Positions 17,487 to 26,776 of a stretch of 64,000 nt of DNA are shown piece by piece; position 1 is the first letter of the stretch; each line of letters starts with the position of its first letter. The translations under genes and the position numbers were made by a program. The DNA comes from Oxydemutator sp963693105 (GTDB lineage Bacteria; Pseudomonadota; Gammaproteobacteria; Poriferisulfidales; Oxydemutatoraceae): contig OY843752.1 of the NCBI GenBank assembly GCA_963693105.1, positions 620,001-684,000 on the forward strand, read 5' to 3'. The notes under the pieces were generated by a model that worked only from the letters and a program-made list of their open reading frames with translations, was not told where the DNA came from and ran no database searches.

Positions 17487-18203
17487 TTATGGCATATCCC
17501 TGAAACGATAGTCTTCCATGCTTTTGCCATGCCAGTCAGCCAGGTTGTCGTAATTGATAAATTGGACTCGCTTCTTTATCTCTGCGTACTCAGTACGCGA
17601 TATTTTTTCGTCAAATTGCCGCTTTCTGACTTGGCTGGCAGCAATATAAAATTTTGTGTTGAAGTCCTGTAACGCAATATATTTGGACAATGCCCCAGTG
17701 AAATCAGTTGAGTGCTCAACCTCAAAGGCGGCATACGGCATCCTGCGCTCCTTGTGGAACCAGATAACATCTATCATTCGGGCCCGCCTCACTGTTTCTT
17801 CATAACTGAACTGATAAATATCCTGCAAATCCCGCACTTTCCCCAAAGTGGCGCCAAGAAAATCTTTGTTTTTATCCTGGTTGGGCACAAATGTTTTGTA
17901 GCCTTGGGCCTTTCCAATTTGAAGTAACAGTCCCTGATAGAAAGAGTGGTCTCGTTCCTCTATCTTTTTAGCGGGCTGATTTTCATCTGTCCAATGGACA
18001 AGTTTTTCCCGGCAAGCGTTCAACCCCCACAATCCCGGCTTTATTCTGAAAAAATATCTTTGGTTCTGAACAATGCGGCGAATAGATGCATAAGGCGTCT
18101 TTGTTTTCCAGTTGCTGACATCCACTTCTTTGTTCAGCCGTCCTAATGTGGCAACGCCACCCAGTCTTTCCATCACTTGAATAACCTGATCGTGCTGATT
18201 CAT
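17487..18203 (-). CDS. Winged-helix plus PD-(D/E)XK nuclease-like protein
   Basis: About 238 residues from ATG 18203 (an in-frame TTG at 18212 overlapping the upstream stop is the alternative). The N-terminal ~70 residues resemble a HARE-HTH-like winged helix (IQVMERLGGVATLGRLNKEV). The C-terminal half has MIDVIWFHKE...YAAFEVEHSTDFTGALSKY, an ID-x(n)-FEVEH arrangement consistent with a PD-(D/E)XK catalytic core. It lies immediately downstream of the Mrr-like gene and is AT-richer than its surroundings. A restriction or defence role is inferred from architecture and pairing. Confidence 0.65.
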   Translation of the reverse strand: MNQHDQVIQVMERLGGVATLGRLNKEVDVSNWKTKTPYASIRRIVQNQRYFFRIKPGLWGLNACREKLVHWTDENQPAKKIEERDHSFYQGLLLQIGKAQGYKTFVPNQDKNKDFLGATLGKVRDLQDIYQFSYEETVRRARMIDVIWFHKERRMPYAAFEVEHSTDFTGALSKYIALQDFNTKFYIAASQVRKRQFDEKISRTEYAEIKKRVQFINYDNLADWHGKSMEDYRFRDMP

Positions 18204-18208
18204 AATTA

Positions 18209-19111
18209 TCAATCCCCTTTTGGCATGGTATCGAGGAAAGCCACTAGTTTGATGGGCAGCAACCGCCGGCGTTTCTCAGGGATTTTTTCGTAATGCGCGA
18301 CCCAGAGATCAAAGAAGCGTTTGGCGTCGATCAACACAAGATAGCGTTGTCCCCGGCGCGCTTCTTTATCAGCCTCTCTCGTGAATCCGCCGATAGAGAC
18401 ATAAAGACCTGTTTCCCGGTCTTTCAGAGTGTCCCGGAAGGAACGAATTGCATCAACGCTAAGCGCATCTTGCCTCCGTTTCACTTGAACCTTGATGCGT
18501 TTTCCAGAGACACCAAGCGAATCGGTAGTGGCGTGAATGTCAATACCTCCATCCGGTCCGGGAGGCGCAACCCACTGCACGTGATGTCCCATCCCTTCAA
18601 GAAGGCCGGCTACTACCTCCTGAAAATCGAGCGGTTTCATTTCAGCCAGATAGTTCTCGACTTCCGCCCAGGCGTTTTCTTCAGATTCTTCTAGTGTTGC
18701 CGACGATGTTTCCGTGCCGTCTTGCTCAGGGTCACCGTCGGCGTTGTTTCCTTTCGGCGGCTGATCCTTTTTCCATTGTTTAAATCCCTCTATCGATTTT
18801 TTATGGAATTGCTCCGGGTCAGGGGTGCATTTATAGGCTTCTTTCCCTGCGTCCGTGAGAGACCACTGGCCACGTTCCTTGATTAGCCAGCCAGCCTTTG
18901 TGTAACTAATCGTTGCGAATCGGACCACCACTTCATAGCGACGAGTGCCGGGACGATTTGGGAAATCCCTTTTTTCAAAGGATGTCGGGGGAACCTCTGT
19001 TGCTAAAAGAGCGAGGACTTTTCTGGAAGGAAGGCCCTCCGGCTCATCGTGCAAAATCTTGAAAACACCCCGGACCAGTGTTCCGTTGCGCTCATGCGTG
19101 ACTTCAGCCAT
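18209..19111 (-). CDS. Mrr-family restriction endonuclease
   Basis: 300 residues from ATG 19111, chosen because a CAGGAG site lies 6-7 nt upstream. The N-terminal ~100 residues form a winged-helix Mrr_N-like domain ending in GQWSLTDAGKEAY. A charged linker (about 110-155) follows. The C-terminal Mrr_cat domain has GPDGGIDIHAT and IKVQVKRRQD, the PD-QxK-type active site. Mrr enzymes cut modified DNA (type IV restriction). The gene, with the following nuclease gene, sits as a lower-GC island between mpl and thioredoxin. The 214 bp upstream gap shows no clear gene. Confidence 0.8.
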   Translation of the reverse strand: MAEVTHERNGTLVRGVFKILHDEPEGLPSRKVLALLATEVPPTSFEKRDFPNRPGTRRYEVVVRFATISYTKAGWLIKERGQWSLTDAGKEAYKCTPDPEQFHKKSIEGFKQWKKDQPPKGNNADGDPEQDGTETSSATLEESEENAWAEVENYLAEMKPLDFQEVVAGLLEGMGHHVQWVAPPGPDGGIDIHATTDSLGVSGKRIKVQVKRRQDALSVDAIRSFRDTLKDRETGLYVSIGGFTREADKEARRGQRYLVLIDAKRFFDLWVAHYEKIPEKRRRLLPIKLVAFLDTMPKGD

Positions 19112-19325
19112 CTTAATTCTCCTGTTTTTCGGTTGTTCCAAATAGATTCCACCTTAAACTCAGCGAGGTTACATTTCCCATTGTCGGTAATGGAATGCTG
19201 AAAGGTGAATACTAAGAATCATCGAGTCTATGCCGCTTTGCCAAGTGAGACAAGGTGTGTGTAGTTTCTCAATCGCCATGTTTATCTGGTACTGATACAC
19301 TGTTCCCCCAACTGGACAAACGCCC

Positions 19326-19688
19326 ATGCCCACAACCGAAATCACCGCCAAAAACTTTCAGCAGTCGCTGGAAGGAGACGGCATTCTGCTGCTCGATTTC
19401 TGGGCGGATTGGTGCGCGCCGTGCCGTTCTTTTGCGCCGGTCTTCGAGACGGTTTCGGACAACCACCCGGACATCGTGTTCGGCAAGGTGGACACCGAGA
19501 AGGAACAGGACATCGCCGCCGCCTACCAGATTCGCTCGATTCCGACGTTGATGCTGTTTCGCGAGCGCGTTGTGCTGTTTTCGCAGCCGGGGGCCTTGTC
19601 CGCGGCGCAACTCGAAGACCTCGTCGCCAAGGCCAGGGCGCTCGACATGGACGAAGTGCGCAAGGAAATCAGGAAGCAGGCGGAGTAG
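19326..19688 (+). CDS. Thioredoxin-like protein
   Basis: A 120-residue single-domain thioredoxin fold without signal peptide, so cytosolic. The redox site is WADWCAPC (Cys30/Cys33), differing from the classic WCGPC by Ala for Gly, and the cis-proline is in RSIPTLMLF. It would reduce protein disulfides. The gene is convergent with hemL, with only 35 nt between the stops. Confidence 0.9.
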   Translation: MPTTEITAKNFQQSLEGDGILLLDFWADWCAPCRSFAPVFETVSDNHPDIVFGKVDTEKEQDIAAAYQIRSIPTLMLFRERVVLFSQPGALSAAQLEDLVAKARALDMDEVRKEIRKQAE

Positions 19689-19723
19689 CGCCCGCGTCCG
19701 CGTCCGCGGCGCCCGACACCCCC

Positions 19724-20997
19724 TCAAACAAACGCCGCGCTCGCGGCGGTCAGCGTGTCGGCGATGTCGTCTTCCGAGTGTGCGGCGGACACGAAGCCGG
19801 CCTCGAAGGCGGACGGCGCAAGATAAATCCCCTGCTCCAGCATCCGCCCGAAGAAACGCCCGAACTTTTCCGTGTCGCATTGCCGGACCTGCGCGAACGA
19901 AGTCACCGGCGAATCCTTTGTAAAGAACAATCCGAACATCGCGCCGAGGCCGTCGCAGTAAAACGGCACGCCCGCCTTCGCCGCGCCTTCGCCCAGCCCT
20001 TCGACGAGCCGTTTTGTTTTGTCGGCAATCGAGTCGAACATGCCGGGTTGCAGCAACAACTCCAGGGTTTTCAGGCCCGCCGCCATCGCAATCGGGTTGC
20101 CGGACAGGGTGCCGGCCTGGTACACCGGGCCTTCGGGCGCCAGCTGGTCCATGATGTCGGCGCGCCCGCCAAAGGCGCCGACCGGCAGGCCGCCGCCGAT
20201 GACCTTGCCAAGCGTCGTCAGGTCCGGCGTAATCCGGTACACCGCCTGCGCGCCGCCGGGCGCGACGCGAAAGCCGCTCATGACCTCGTCAAAAATCAGC
20301 AGCGCGCCGTGCGTGTGGCAACACTCGCGCAAGGTTTTCAGAAAATCCCGATCCCCCGGCACGAAGTTCATGTTGCCCGCCACCGGCTCGACGATTGCGC
20401 AAGCGATTTCCGCGCCCGCCTGTTCGAAAACCTCGCGCACCTGCGCCGCGTCGTTGTAGCGCAGCACCATCGTCTGCCGGCGAACGCCGCGGGCACGCCG
20501 GCGGAGTCCGGCACGCCCAGCGTCAGCGCACCCGACCCGGCGCCGACCAGCAGCGCGTCGGCGTGGCCGTGATAGCAGCCGTCGAACTTGATAATGCGGT
20601 CGCGGCCGGTGAAGCCGCGCGCCAGGCGGATGGCGCTCATCGTCGCTTCGGTGCCGGAGTTGACCAGGCGCAGTTTGCCGATGGAGGGCATCGCCTCGCG
20701 TATTTTCTCCGCCAGCAGAATCTCGGCCTCGGTCGGCGCGCCGAAGCTGAGCCCTTTCGCCGCCGCCTGGCGCACCGCGTCCACCACTTCCGGGTGAGCG
20801 TGGCCGAGTATCATCGGCCCCCACGAGCCGACGTAATCAATGTAGCGCCGCCCGTCCGCATCCAACAGGTGGGCGCCGGCGGCGCTGTCAATAAACAGCG
20901 GCTCGCCGCCAACCGCCTTGAAAGCCCTGACCGGCGAATGGACGCCGCCGGGTGTCGAAAGACACGCCCGTTTGTAGAGTTTCCGTGAAATGCTCAT
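19724..20997 (-). pseudogene. hemL: Glutamate-1-semialdehyde aminotransferase hemL, reading frame broken
   Basis: Two overlapping frames together encode a complete HemL of about 424 residues (E. coli 426). The 5' part (20997 leftward) has RACLSTPGGVHSPVRAFK and NSGTEATMSAIRLARGFTG; the 3' part has RQTMVLRYNDAAQVREVFE, IFDEVMSGFR and the PLP lysine in LTTLGKVIGGGLPVGAFGG. The junction is near 20477-20481, where one missing C in a GCCGG stretch would restore an Ala-Arg-Gln-Thr sequence. HemL is essential for C5-pathway tetrapyrrole synthesis, so a sequencing or assembly error is at least as likely as true decay. Confidence 0.85.
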
Positions 20998-21033
20998 CGG
21001 AACATCGCGGTTGATGCAGGCAGCAAGATTGAA

Positions 21034-21522
21034 CTACCCGGCTTCTTGTTCTTTGTTTTTTCTGCTACGTCTGTGACCACTAATGAGTTGGGCGGCGAGA
21101 CCAACCAATGGTGCGGCAAGAAGCGCGATGCCTGCAACCGCGTAGCCTATGAAAGCCATGAAGGCGCCTCCTGAGATGACCATGCCGGAAATTAAGAGTG
21201 TGTACAGTTGTCCACGCTTTTCAAAATTGATGGCACTCTTGAGTGCGAGACTTTCCTTATCGTGTCTATGGTTTTGCTCTTTCTCAGCCATTGCCATAAT
21301 CCTGTTTGGGAATTCCGCATCTATTTTTTGATAACCTTCCAACTGGGCAGCTGGAGGCAATGGTCCCGAAAAATAAGCAGAAGCGATGGTCACGGAGGAT
21401 TCCCCTTCACTCCGGGCCAGTGCTTCTTTCAGGGCTGCCCGACGGTCGGCAGGGAGTTGGTCAATGAGTTCAGGAAGTGCATCAGGCTCCGAGAGGCCTG
21501 ATTTTTCATTGTCTTCGGGCAC
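21034..21522 (-). CDS. DUF2335-type membrane protein
   Basis: 162 residues from GTG 21522. The central region has ASAYFSGPLPPAAQLEGYQK and MAMAEKEQNHRHDKE, matching my recollection of the DUF2335 family, followed by two membrane segments (about residues 106-126 and 127-148) and a basic tail. The family has no established role. The start lies within the 3' end of the upstream 127-residue gene (17 nt overlap). Both are lower in GC than neighbouring housekeeping genes. Confidence 0.7.
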   Translation of the reverse strand: MPEDNEKSGLSEPDALPELIDQLPADRRAALKEALARSEGESSVTIASAYFSGPLPPAAQLEGYQKIDAEFPNRIMAMAEKEQNHRHDKESLALKSAINFEKRGQLYTLLISGMVISGGAFMAFIGYAVAGIALLAAPLVGLAAQLISGHRRSRKNKEQEAG

Positions 21523-21889
21523 GCCTGTTCTCGATTGCTTGTGCTTCTTTCAGAAATGCCAGACAGAAATCTTCAAAGACATTCTGCCAGTCCGAGCGGA
21601 TGGCTTTGTCTGGGTTGGATTCTATGCCGGCGTCTCGAAGATAGTCGTGTTGTGAGACTGGATGCATTAAACGGAAAGAGGACAGTATTTCTGTGACAGA
21701 GGGCAATTGACTTCCATACCGCTGTCTTTTTGCCAGGAGGCGGTCGAGCTCTTTATTGTAGATTTCCAGCTTTTTGTTGGCATCATCTTCCGGGTCGGGG
21801 AATGAGAAGAGATCCAACTGTTTGTCCGATGCCGATTGAGCCACATGGCGGACAAGAAAATCCACAAGTTTGTCGGTGTTTTCTGTCAT
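21506..21889 (-). CDS. Hypothetical protein upstream of DUF2335 gene, 127 aa
   Basis: Start set at ATG 21889 (TENTDKLVDFLVRHVAQ). No recognised domain: an acidic N-terminal half with a helical KKLEIYNKELDRLLAKRQR segment and a C-terminal HPVSQHDYLRDAGI...EDFCLAFLKEAQ. No signal peptide or membrane segment. It overlaps the DUF2335 gene by 17 nt, so the two are co-translated and probably act together. Lower GC suggests acquisition. Confidence 0.6.
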   Translation of the reverse strand: MTENTDKLVDFLVRHVAQSASDKQLDLFSFPDPEDDANKKLEIYNKELDRLLAKRQRYGSQLPSVTEILSSFRLMHPVSQHDYLRDAGIESNPDKAIRSDWQNVFEDFCLAFLKEAQAIENRRARRQ

Positions 21890-21966
21890 GATAGTAGAGC
21901 AATATTGTCGCCTGAAAGAACGATATTGCAACCAAGCTGATTATACCGCCAATCATCGCGTCTGTG

Positions 21967-21972
21967 TATAAT
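21967..21972 (+). promoter_or_regulatory. Putative -10 box upstream of nqrA
   Basis: A perfect TATAAT lies 64 nt before the nqrA ATG, in the divergent gap with the DUF2335 pair. No good -35 hexamer is at the ideal distance, so the promoter may need an activator or be weak. Confidence 0.45.
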
Positions 21973-22036
21973 AACAACTTGATGCGTCCGGGGTGGAACT
22001 GCGGGATGGGGCGCAAATCATAATGGTTGTATTGTC

Positions 22037-23395
22037 ATGCTAATCCGCCTCAAGAAAGGCCTCAATATTCCAATCCCGGGTGAGCCGGCGCAGCGCGTGG
22101 AAGAGGCGCCGCCCGTGTCTCGAGTCGCGCTGATGGCGAACGAATACCACGGCCTCGTGCCCCGCATGCAGACCGGGGTGGGCGATCAGGTCATCCTCGG
22201 ACAACCCCTGTTCGTGGACAAGGCGCATCCCGAAATTCGCTATGCCTCGCCCGGCGCCGGCACCGTCGTCGAGATCAACCGCGGTGCGCGGCGTGTCCTG
22301 CAGTCCGTCGTCATCGAGCTGGACGGCGTCGGCAGCCACAAGTTCGGGCCGTATGACGCGCCGCGCGCGATGGAGCTGGAGCGCGAGCGCATCACCGAAC
22401 GTTTGCTCAACGGCGGCCTGTGGCCGGCGTTCAGAACGCGCCCGTACAGCAAGACGCCGGCGCCGGACGCTGTGCCGCACTCGATTTTCGTCACCGCGAT
22501 AGACACCGGGCCGCTCGCCGCCGACCCGCAGGTCGTGGTGGCCGCCGCCGCCGAGCACTTCGATCTCGGCTTGCACCTGATTGCAAAACTCACCGACGGC
22601 CCGGTCTATGTCTGCGTCGCCGAGTCGTCGGGCATCACGACGGTGCGCGAAGACCCGCAATTTCACCGCGTCGAGTTCGCCGGCCCGCATCCCGCCGGTC
22701 TCGCCGGCACCCACATCCACCACCTCGACCCCGTCCACGGCGACAAAGTGGTGTGGACGATTCATTACCAGGACGTCATCGCGATTGGTGAATTTTTCCT
22801 GACCGGAATCTATCCGACCGGGCGCATCGTCGCGTTCGGCGGACCCGCCGCCGACCGCCCGCGCCTGTTGCGCACGCGCCTGGGCGCATCCATCGAGGAT
22901 TTGTGCCGCGGTATGACGCGCGCGGGCGATGTCCGCCTCGTCGCCGGCTCGCCGCTGTCCGGCTACAAGGCCGAAGGCTGGTCGGCCTTCCTCGGCCGCT
23001 TTGAGTTGCAGGTCGCGGCGCTTTTTGGGCAAAGCGAGAACCCGTTTCTCGCCTGGATACGCCCGGGTTTGCGTCTGTTTTCAGCAAGCCGCGCGTTTTT
23101 GCCGATGTGGATGAGAAGAAGAAAAAACCGGCAGTTTTCGTTCAGCTGCATGCAAAACGGCAGCCAGCGCGCGATGGTGCCGATTGGACTGTATGAACGG
23201 GTTTTCCCGTACGACCTGCTGGCGACGCAACTGCTGAAGGCGCTGCTGGTCATGGACACCGACAGCGCCCAGCAACTCGGCTGCCTTGAACTCGACGAGG
23301 AAGATCTGGCACTGTGCTCGTACGTGTGCCCCAGCAAACACGAGTTCGGGACGATGCTGCGCGACAACCTCGAAAAAATCGCGAAGGAAGGCTGA
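22037..23395 (+). CDS. nqrA: Na+-translocating NADH:quinone reductase subunit A
   Basis: 452 residues beginning MLIRLKKGLNIPIPGEPAQ, the NqrA signature, with PYSKTPAPDAVPHSIFVTAIDT and the C-terminal CSYVCPSKHEFGTMLRDNLE. It is the peripheral cytoplasmic subunit implicated in quinone binding. It opens the nqr operon and overlaps nqrB by 1 nt. Confidence 0.97.
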   Translation: MLIRLKKGLNIPIPGEPAQRVEEAPPVSRVALMANEYHGLVPRMQTGVGDQVILGQPLFVDKAHPEIRYASPGAGTVVEINRGARRVLQSVVIELDGVGSHKFGPYDAPRAMELERERITERLLNGGLWPAFRTRPYSKTPAPDAVPHSIFVTAIDTGPLAADPQVVVAAAAEHFDLGLHLIAKLTDGPVYVCVAESSGITTVREDPQFHRVEFAGPHPAGLAGTHIHHLDPVHGDKVVWTIHYQDVIAIGEFFLTGIYPTGRIVAFGGPAADRPRLLRTRLGASIEDLCRGMTRAGDVRLVAGSPLSGYKAEGWSAFLGRFELQVAALFGQSENPFLAWIRPGLRLFSASRAFLPMWMRRRKNRQFSFSCMQNGSQRAMVPIGLYERVFPYDLLATQLLKALLVMDTDSAQQLGCLELDEEDLALCSYVCPSKHEFGTMLRDNLEKIAKEG

Positions 23396-24603
23396 TGGCG
23401 GGACTGCGGCGATTGATGAAGGCCAAGGCGCCGTTGTTTGAGGCGGGCGGACGCTGGCAGCGGTTTTACCCCATCTACGAGATGGTGGATTCTTTCCTCT
23501 ACTGGACTCCGAAGACCACCGCGCACGCGCCGCACATCAGAGACGGGCTCGATATCAAGCGGGTCATGAGCTACGTCGTCGTCGCGACCGTGCCCTGCGT
23601 GCTGATGTCGTGGTTCAACACCGGCTACCAGGCGAACACCGCGTTGTCCGGGATGGGGCTGTCGGTGCTGCCCGGCTGGCGCGGCGCGCTGACGGCGGAT
23701 TTCGGCGTCGCCCACGACCCGGCCAGCCTGTACGCCTGCCTGTGGCTCGGCTTTCTGCATTTTCTGCCGGCGTACCTGGTCACGCTGATTGCCGGCGGCT
23801 TGTGGGAAGTGCTGTTCGCGACGGTGCGCGGACACGATGTCAACGAGGGCTTTTTCGTCACCTCCATTCTCTACACGTTGTCGCTGCCGCCCGACATTCC
23901 GCTGTGGATGGTGGCGCTCGGCATTTCGTTCGGCGTCGTCATCGGCAAGGAGGTGTTTGGCGGCACCGGCAAGAACTTTCTGAACCCGGCGCTGACCGGG
24001 CGCGCCTTCCTGTTCTTCGCCTATCCCGCTTTCATGAGCGGCGACGAGGTGTGGGTCGCGGTGGACGGCTACAGCGGCGCCACGCCGCTCGGCATCGCCG
24101 CGTCGGCCGGCATGGAGGGCGTGGTGCGCGAGGGCACGACCTGGTGGCAGGCGTTCCTCGGCGTGATTCCCGGCTCGCTCGGCGAGACCTCGGCGCTCGG
24201 CTGTCTGCTCGGCGGAATCTTTCTGGTGTACACGCGAATCGCGTCGTGGCGCATCATCCTGGGCGTGTTCTTCGGCATGGTGGCGACCTCGCTGCTGTTC
24301 AACTGGATCGGCGCCGGCCCGATGTTTCTGGTGCCGTGGCACTGGCATCTGGTGCTCGGCGGTTTCGCCTTCGGCATGGTGTTCATGGCGACCGACCCGG
24401 TGTCGGCGTCGGCCACCGACGCCGGGCGCTGGATATTCGGTTTCCTGATTGGCTTCATGACGGTGCTGATCCGGGTCGTCAATCCGGCTTTCCCGGAAGG
24501 GATTATGCTTGCCATCCTGTTCGCCAACATCTTCGCGCCGACGATCGATTATTTCGTGGTGCGCGCCAACACCCGCAGGCGGATGAAACGCTATGGCCAA
24601 TGA
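23395..24603 (+). CDS. nqrB: Na+-NQR subunit B (covalent FMN)
   Basis: 402 residues with about ten membrane segments. The FMN-attachment threonine is in DGYSGATPLGIA, the motif recognised by ApbE. Further family signatures are KEVFGGTGKNFLNPALTGRAF and FMATDPVSASATDAGRW. It is the core sodium-translocating subunit. It overlaps nqrA by 1 nt and nqrC by 11 nt. Confidence 0.97.
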   Translation: MAGLRRLMKAKAPLFEAGGRWQRFYPIYEMVDSFLYWTPKTTAHAPHIRDGLDIKRVMSYVVVATVPCVLMSWFNTGYQANTALSGMGLSVLPGWRGALTADFGVAHDPASLYACLWLGFLHFLPAYLVTLIAGGLWEVLFATVRGHDVNEGFFVTSILYTLSLPPDIPLWMVALGISFGVVIGKEVFGGTGKNFLNPALTGRAFLFFAYPAFMSGDEVWVAVDGYSGATPLGIAASAGMEGVVREGTTWWQAFLGVIPGSLGETSALGCLLGGIFLVYTRIASWRIILGVFFGMVATSLLFNWIGAGPMFLVPWHWHLVLGGFAFGMVFMATDPVSASATDAGRWIFGFLIGFMTVLIRVVNPAFPEGIMLAILFANIFAPTIDYFVVRANTRRRMKRYGQ

Positions 24604-25387
24604 TTCGGTTTCCAAGACGCTGATCGTCATCTTCACGCTGTGCGTGCTGTGCTCGGTCGTGGTCTCGACGGCGGCGGTGATGTTGCGGCCGTTGCAGGAG
24701 CAGAACAAGCTGGCGGAACTCAACGCCAGCATCCGGCAGGTCGCGGGCCTGCCGCGCTCCGCCGATGACGACGTTGAATCCGGCACCGTCGTCGAGGCGC
24801 GCATCGTCGAGTTGGCGAGCGGTGAATATGTCACCGAACCCGAAGTCGCCGCCTTCGACATGGTGGATTCCGCGCGCGACCCGCAGTTGAGCACCGCGCT
24901 GGCGGACGGCGACGACATCGCGCGCATTCAGCGCCTGCCGCAGTTTGCCAAAATCTACCTGCTGAAACGCGGCGACCGGCTCGACAAGATTGTGCTGCCG
25001 CTGTACGGCTACGGCTTGTGGTCCACTCTCTACGGTTTTATCGCGCTCGAAGCCGACGCCAACACGGTTTATGGGCTACAATTCTACCAGCATGGCGAGA
25101 CCCCCGGGCTCGGCGGGCGCGTGGACGAACCGGCGTGGCGCGCGTTGTGGCGCGGCAAACGTGTGTATGAAAGCGGTGTCGGCGCGCCGGTGCTCGACGT
25201 CATCAAGGGCCGGGTCGGCGGCGGCGACAGCCGCGCGCCATACAAGGTGGACGGTTTGTCCGGCGCGACCATCACCGGCCGCGGCGTCGGCAACATGGTT
25301 CGTTTCTGGTTCGGCGAGCGCGGCTACAGGAGGTTTCTGTCGAAAAACTGGCCGGAACAGGCCGCCAAAGAATTGACAACGGGATGA
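24593..25387 (+). CDS. nqrC: Na+-NQR subunit C (covalent FMN)
   Basis: 264 residues: an N-terminal membrane anchor (about 8-30) and a periplasmic FMN-binding domain with the flavinylation motif DGLSGATITGRGV. PLYGYGLWSTLYGFIAL and QHGETPGLGGRV are family hallmarks. The longer insert in the middle is within the family's range. It overlaps nqrB by 11 nt and precedes nqrD by 3 nt. Confidence 0.97.
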   Translation: MANDSVSKTLIVIFTLCVLCSVVVSTAAVMLRPLQEQNKLAELNASIRQVAGLPRSADDDVESGTVVEARIVELASGEYVTEPEVAAFDMVDSARDPQLSTALADGDDIARIQRLPQFAKIYLLKRGDRLDKIVLPLYGYGLWSTLYGFIALEADANTVYGLQFYQHGETPGLGGRVDEPAWRALWRGKRVYESGVGAPVLDVIKGRVGGGDSRAPYKVDGLSGATITGRGVGNMVRFWFGERGYRRFLSKNWPEQAAKELTTG

Positions 25388-25390
25388 TAA

Positions 25391-26044
25391 ATGGCATGGC
25401 GTGAAAACAAAAAGGTTCTGATCGACCCGCTGGTGGACGACAATCCGATTACGTTGCAGATTCTCGGCATCTGCTCGGCGCTTGCCGTGACCACGACGTT
25501 GGCGGCCTCTCTGATCATGTGTCTCGCGCTGACGTCGGTGCTGGCGCTGTCCAACGTCTCGATCAGCATGATCCGCCACCATGTGCCGACCAACGTGCGC
25601 ATCATCGTCCAGATGACCATCATCGCCTCGCTGGTCATCCTGGTGGACCAGATTCTGAAGGCGTATGTCTATGAAATCAGCAAGACGCTGTCGGTTTTCG
25701 TCGGCCTGATTATCACCAACTGCATCGTGCTCGGGCGCGCCGAGGCCTACGCGATGAAAAACCCGCCGCTGGCGAGTTTCTTCGACGGCCTCGGCAACGG
25801 CCTTGGTTACAGTTTCGTGCTGGTGGTGGTCGGCACCACCCGGGAATTGCTGGGTTCGGGCACGTTGCTCGGCTACCCGGTGCTGCGGCTGATTTCCGAG
25901 GGCGGCTGGTACCAGCCCAACGGTCTGATGTTGCTGCCGCCGAGCGCGTTTTTCATCATCGGCCTGATGATCTGGATCATCCGCTCGTGCAAGCCCCGGC
26001 AGGTCGAGCAGGCGGAGTTCCGCATCCGCGCGCAGGCCGCCTGA
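25391..26044 (+). CDS. nqrD: Na+-NQR subunit D
   Basis: 217 residues with six predicted membrane helices; signatures DNPITLQILGICSALAVTT and TNCIVLGRAEAYAMKNPP, where the cysteines bind the intramembrane iron site shared with NqrE. Part of the sodium channel module. It precedes nqrE by 7 nt. Confidence 0.97.
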   Translation: MAWRENKKVLIDPLVDDNPITLQILGICSALAVTTTLAASLIMCLALTSVLALSNVSISMIRHHVPTNVRIIVQMTIIASLVILVDQILKAYVYEISKTLSVFVGLIITNCIVLGRAEAYAMKNPPLASFFDGLGNGLGYSFVLVVVGTTRELLGSGTLLGYPVLRLISEGGWYQPNGLMLLPPSAFFIIGLMIWIIRSCKPRQVEQAEFRIRAQAA

Positions 26045-26051
26045 GCGAACC

Positions 26052-26660
26052 ATGGAAATTTATCTGCAACTGCTGATTCAGTCGGTTTTTGTCGAGAACC
26101 TGGCGCTCGCCTTTTTTCTCGGCATGTGCACTTTTCTCGCCATCTCGAAGAAGATCGAGAACGCGGTCGGGCTCGGTATTGCCGTCACCGTCGTTCAGGC
26201 GCTGACGGTTCCCATCAACAACCTGATTTACCAGTTTCTGCTGAAGAAAGGCGCGCTGGCGTGGGCCGGTCTGGGCGCGATGGATTTGTCCTTTCTCGGC
26301 TTCATCAGTTACATCGGCGTCATCGCCGCGGTGGTGCAAATCCTCGAAATGCTGCTCGACCGGTTTTTTCCGGCGCTGTATAACGCGCTCGGTATTTTTC
26401 TGCCGCTGATTACGGTCAACTGCGCGATTCTCGGCGGTTCGCTGTTCATGGTCGAGCGCAACTACGATTTCGCCGAGAGCGTGGTCTATGGTTTCGGCAG
26501 CGGTCTTGGCTGGGCCATTGCCATCCTGGCGCTTGCCGGAGTTCGCGAGAAACTCAAATACAGCGATGTTCCCGACGGACTTCAGGGGCTCGGCATCACG
26601 TTCATCACGGTCGGTTTGATGTCGCTCGGTTTCATGGCGTTTTCGGGGATTCTGTTCTGA
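26052..26660 (+). CDS. nqrE: Na+-NQR subunit E
   Basis: 202 residues, six membrane helices, paralogous to NqrD; signatures ENLALAFFLGMCTFLAISKK and LITVNCAILGGSLFMVER contain the iron-ligand cysteines. In the canonical operon nqrF follows within a few nucleotides. Here nqrF is 4.3 kb away, separated by the precursor-peptide array. Confidence 0.97.
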   Translation: MEIYLQLLIQSVFVENLALAFFLGMCTFLAISKKIENAVGLGIAVTVVQALTVPINNLIYQFLLKKGALAWAGLGAMDLSFLGFISYIGVIAAVVQILEMLLDRFFPALYNALGIFLPLITVNCAILGGSLFMVERNYDFAESVVYGFGSGLGWAIAILALAGVREKLKYSDVPDGLQGLGITFITVGLMSLGFMAFSGILF

Positions 26661-26700
26661 GACATCCGGCGCCCGGGCGGCTCAGAAACATTTGTCATAC

Positions 26701-26730
26701 TTGAATCAGGACGACGACATTGGCTATAAT
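26701..26730 (+). promoter_or_regulatory. Promoter of NHLP precursor 1
   Basis: TTGAAT (26701-26706) and TATAAT (26725-26730) with an 18 nt spacer. The upstream sequence TCAGAAACATTTGTCATACT is a diverged form of the block found before the other cassettes, in which the TGTCA-N4-TGACA palindrome is degenerate. Confidence 0.65.
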
Positions 26731-26776
26731 GAGCGTCACTCGGGACATTGACCAACAACATGAAGAGGTTTTAATT

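Noticed and set aside
22963..24927. 654-residue minus-strand frame opposite nqrA-nqrB-nqrC
   Set aside because: Low-complexity Arg/His-rich translation complementary to three clearly conserved nqr genes.
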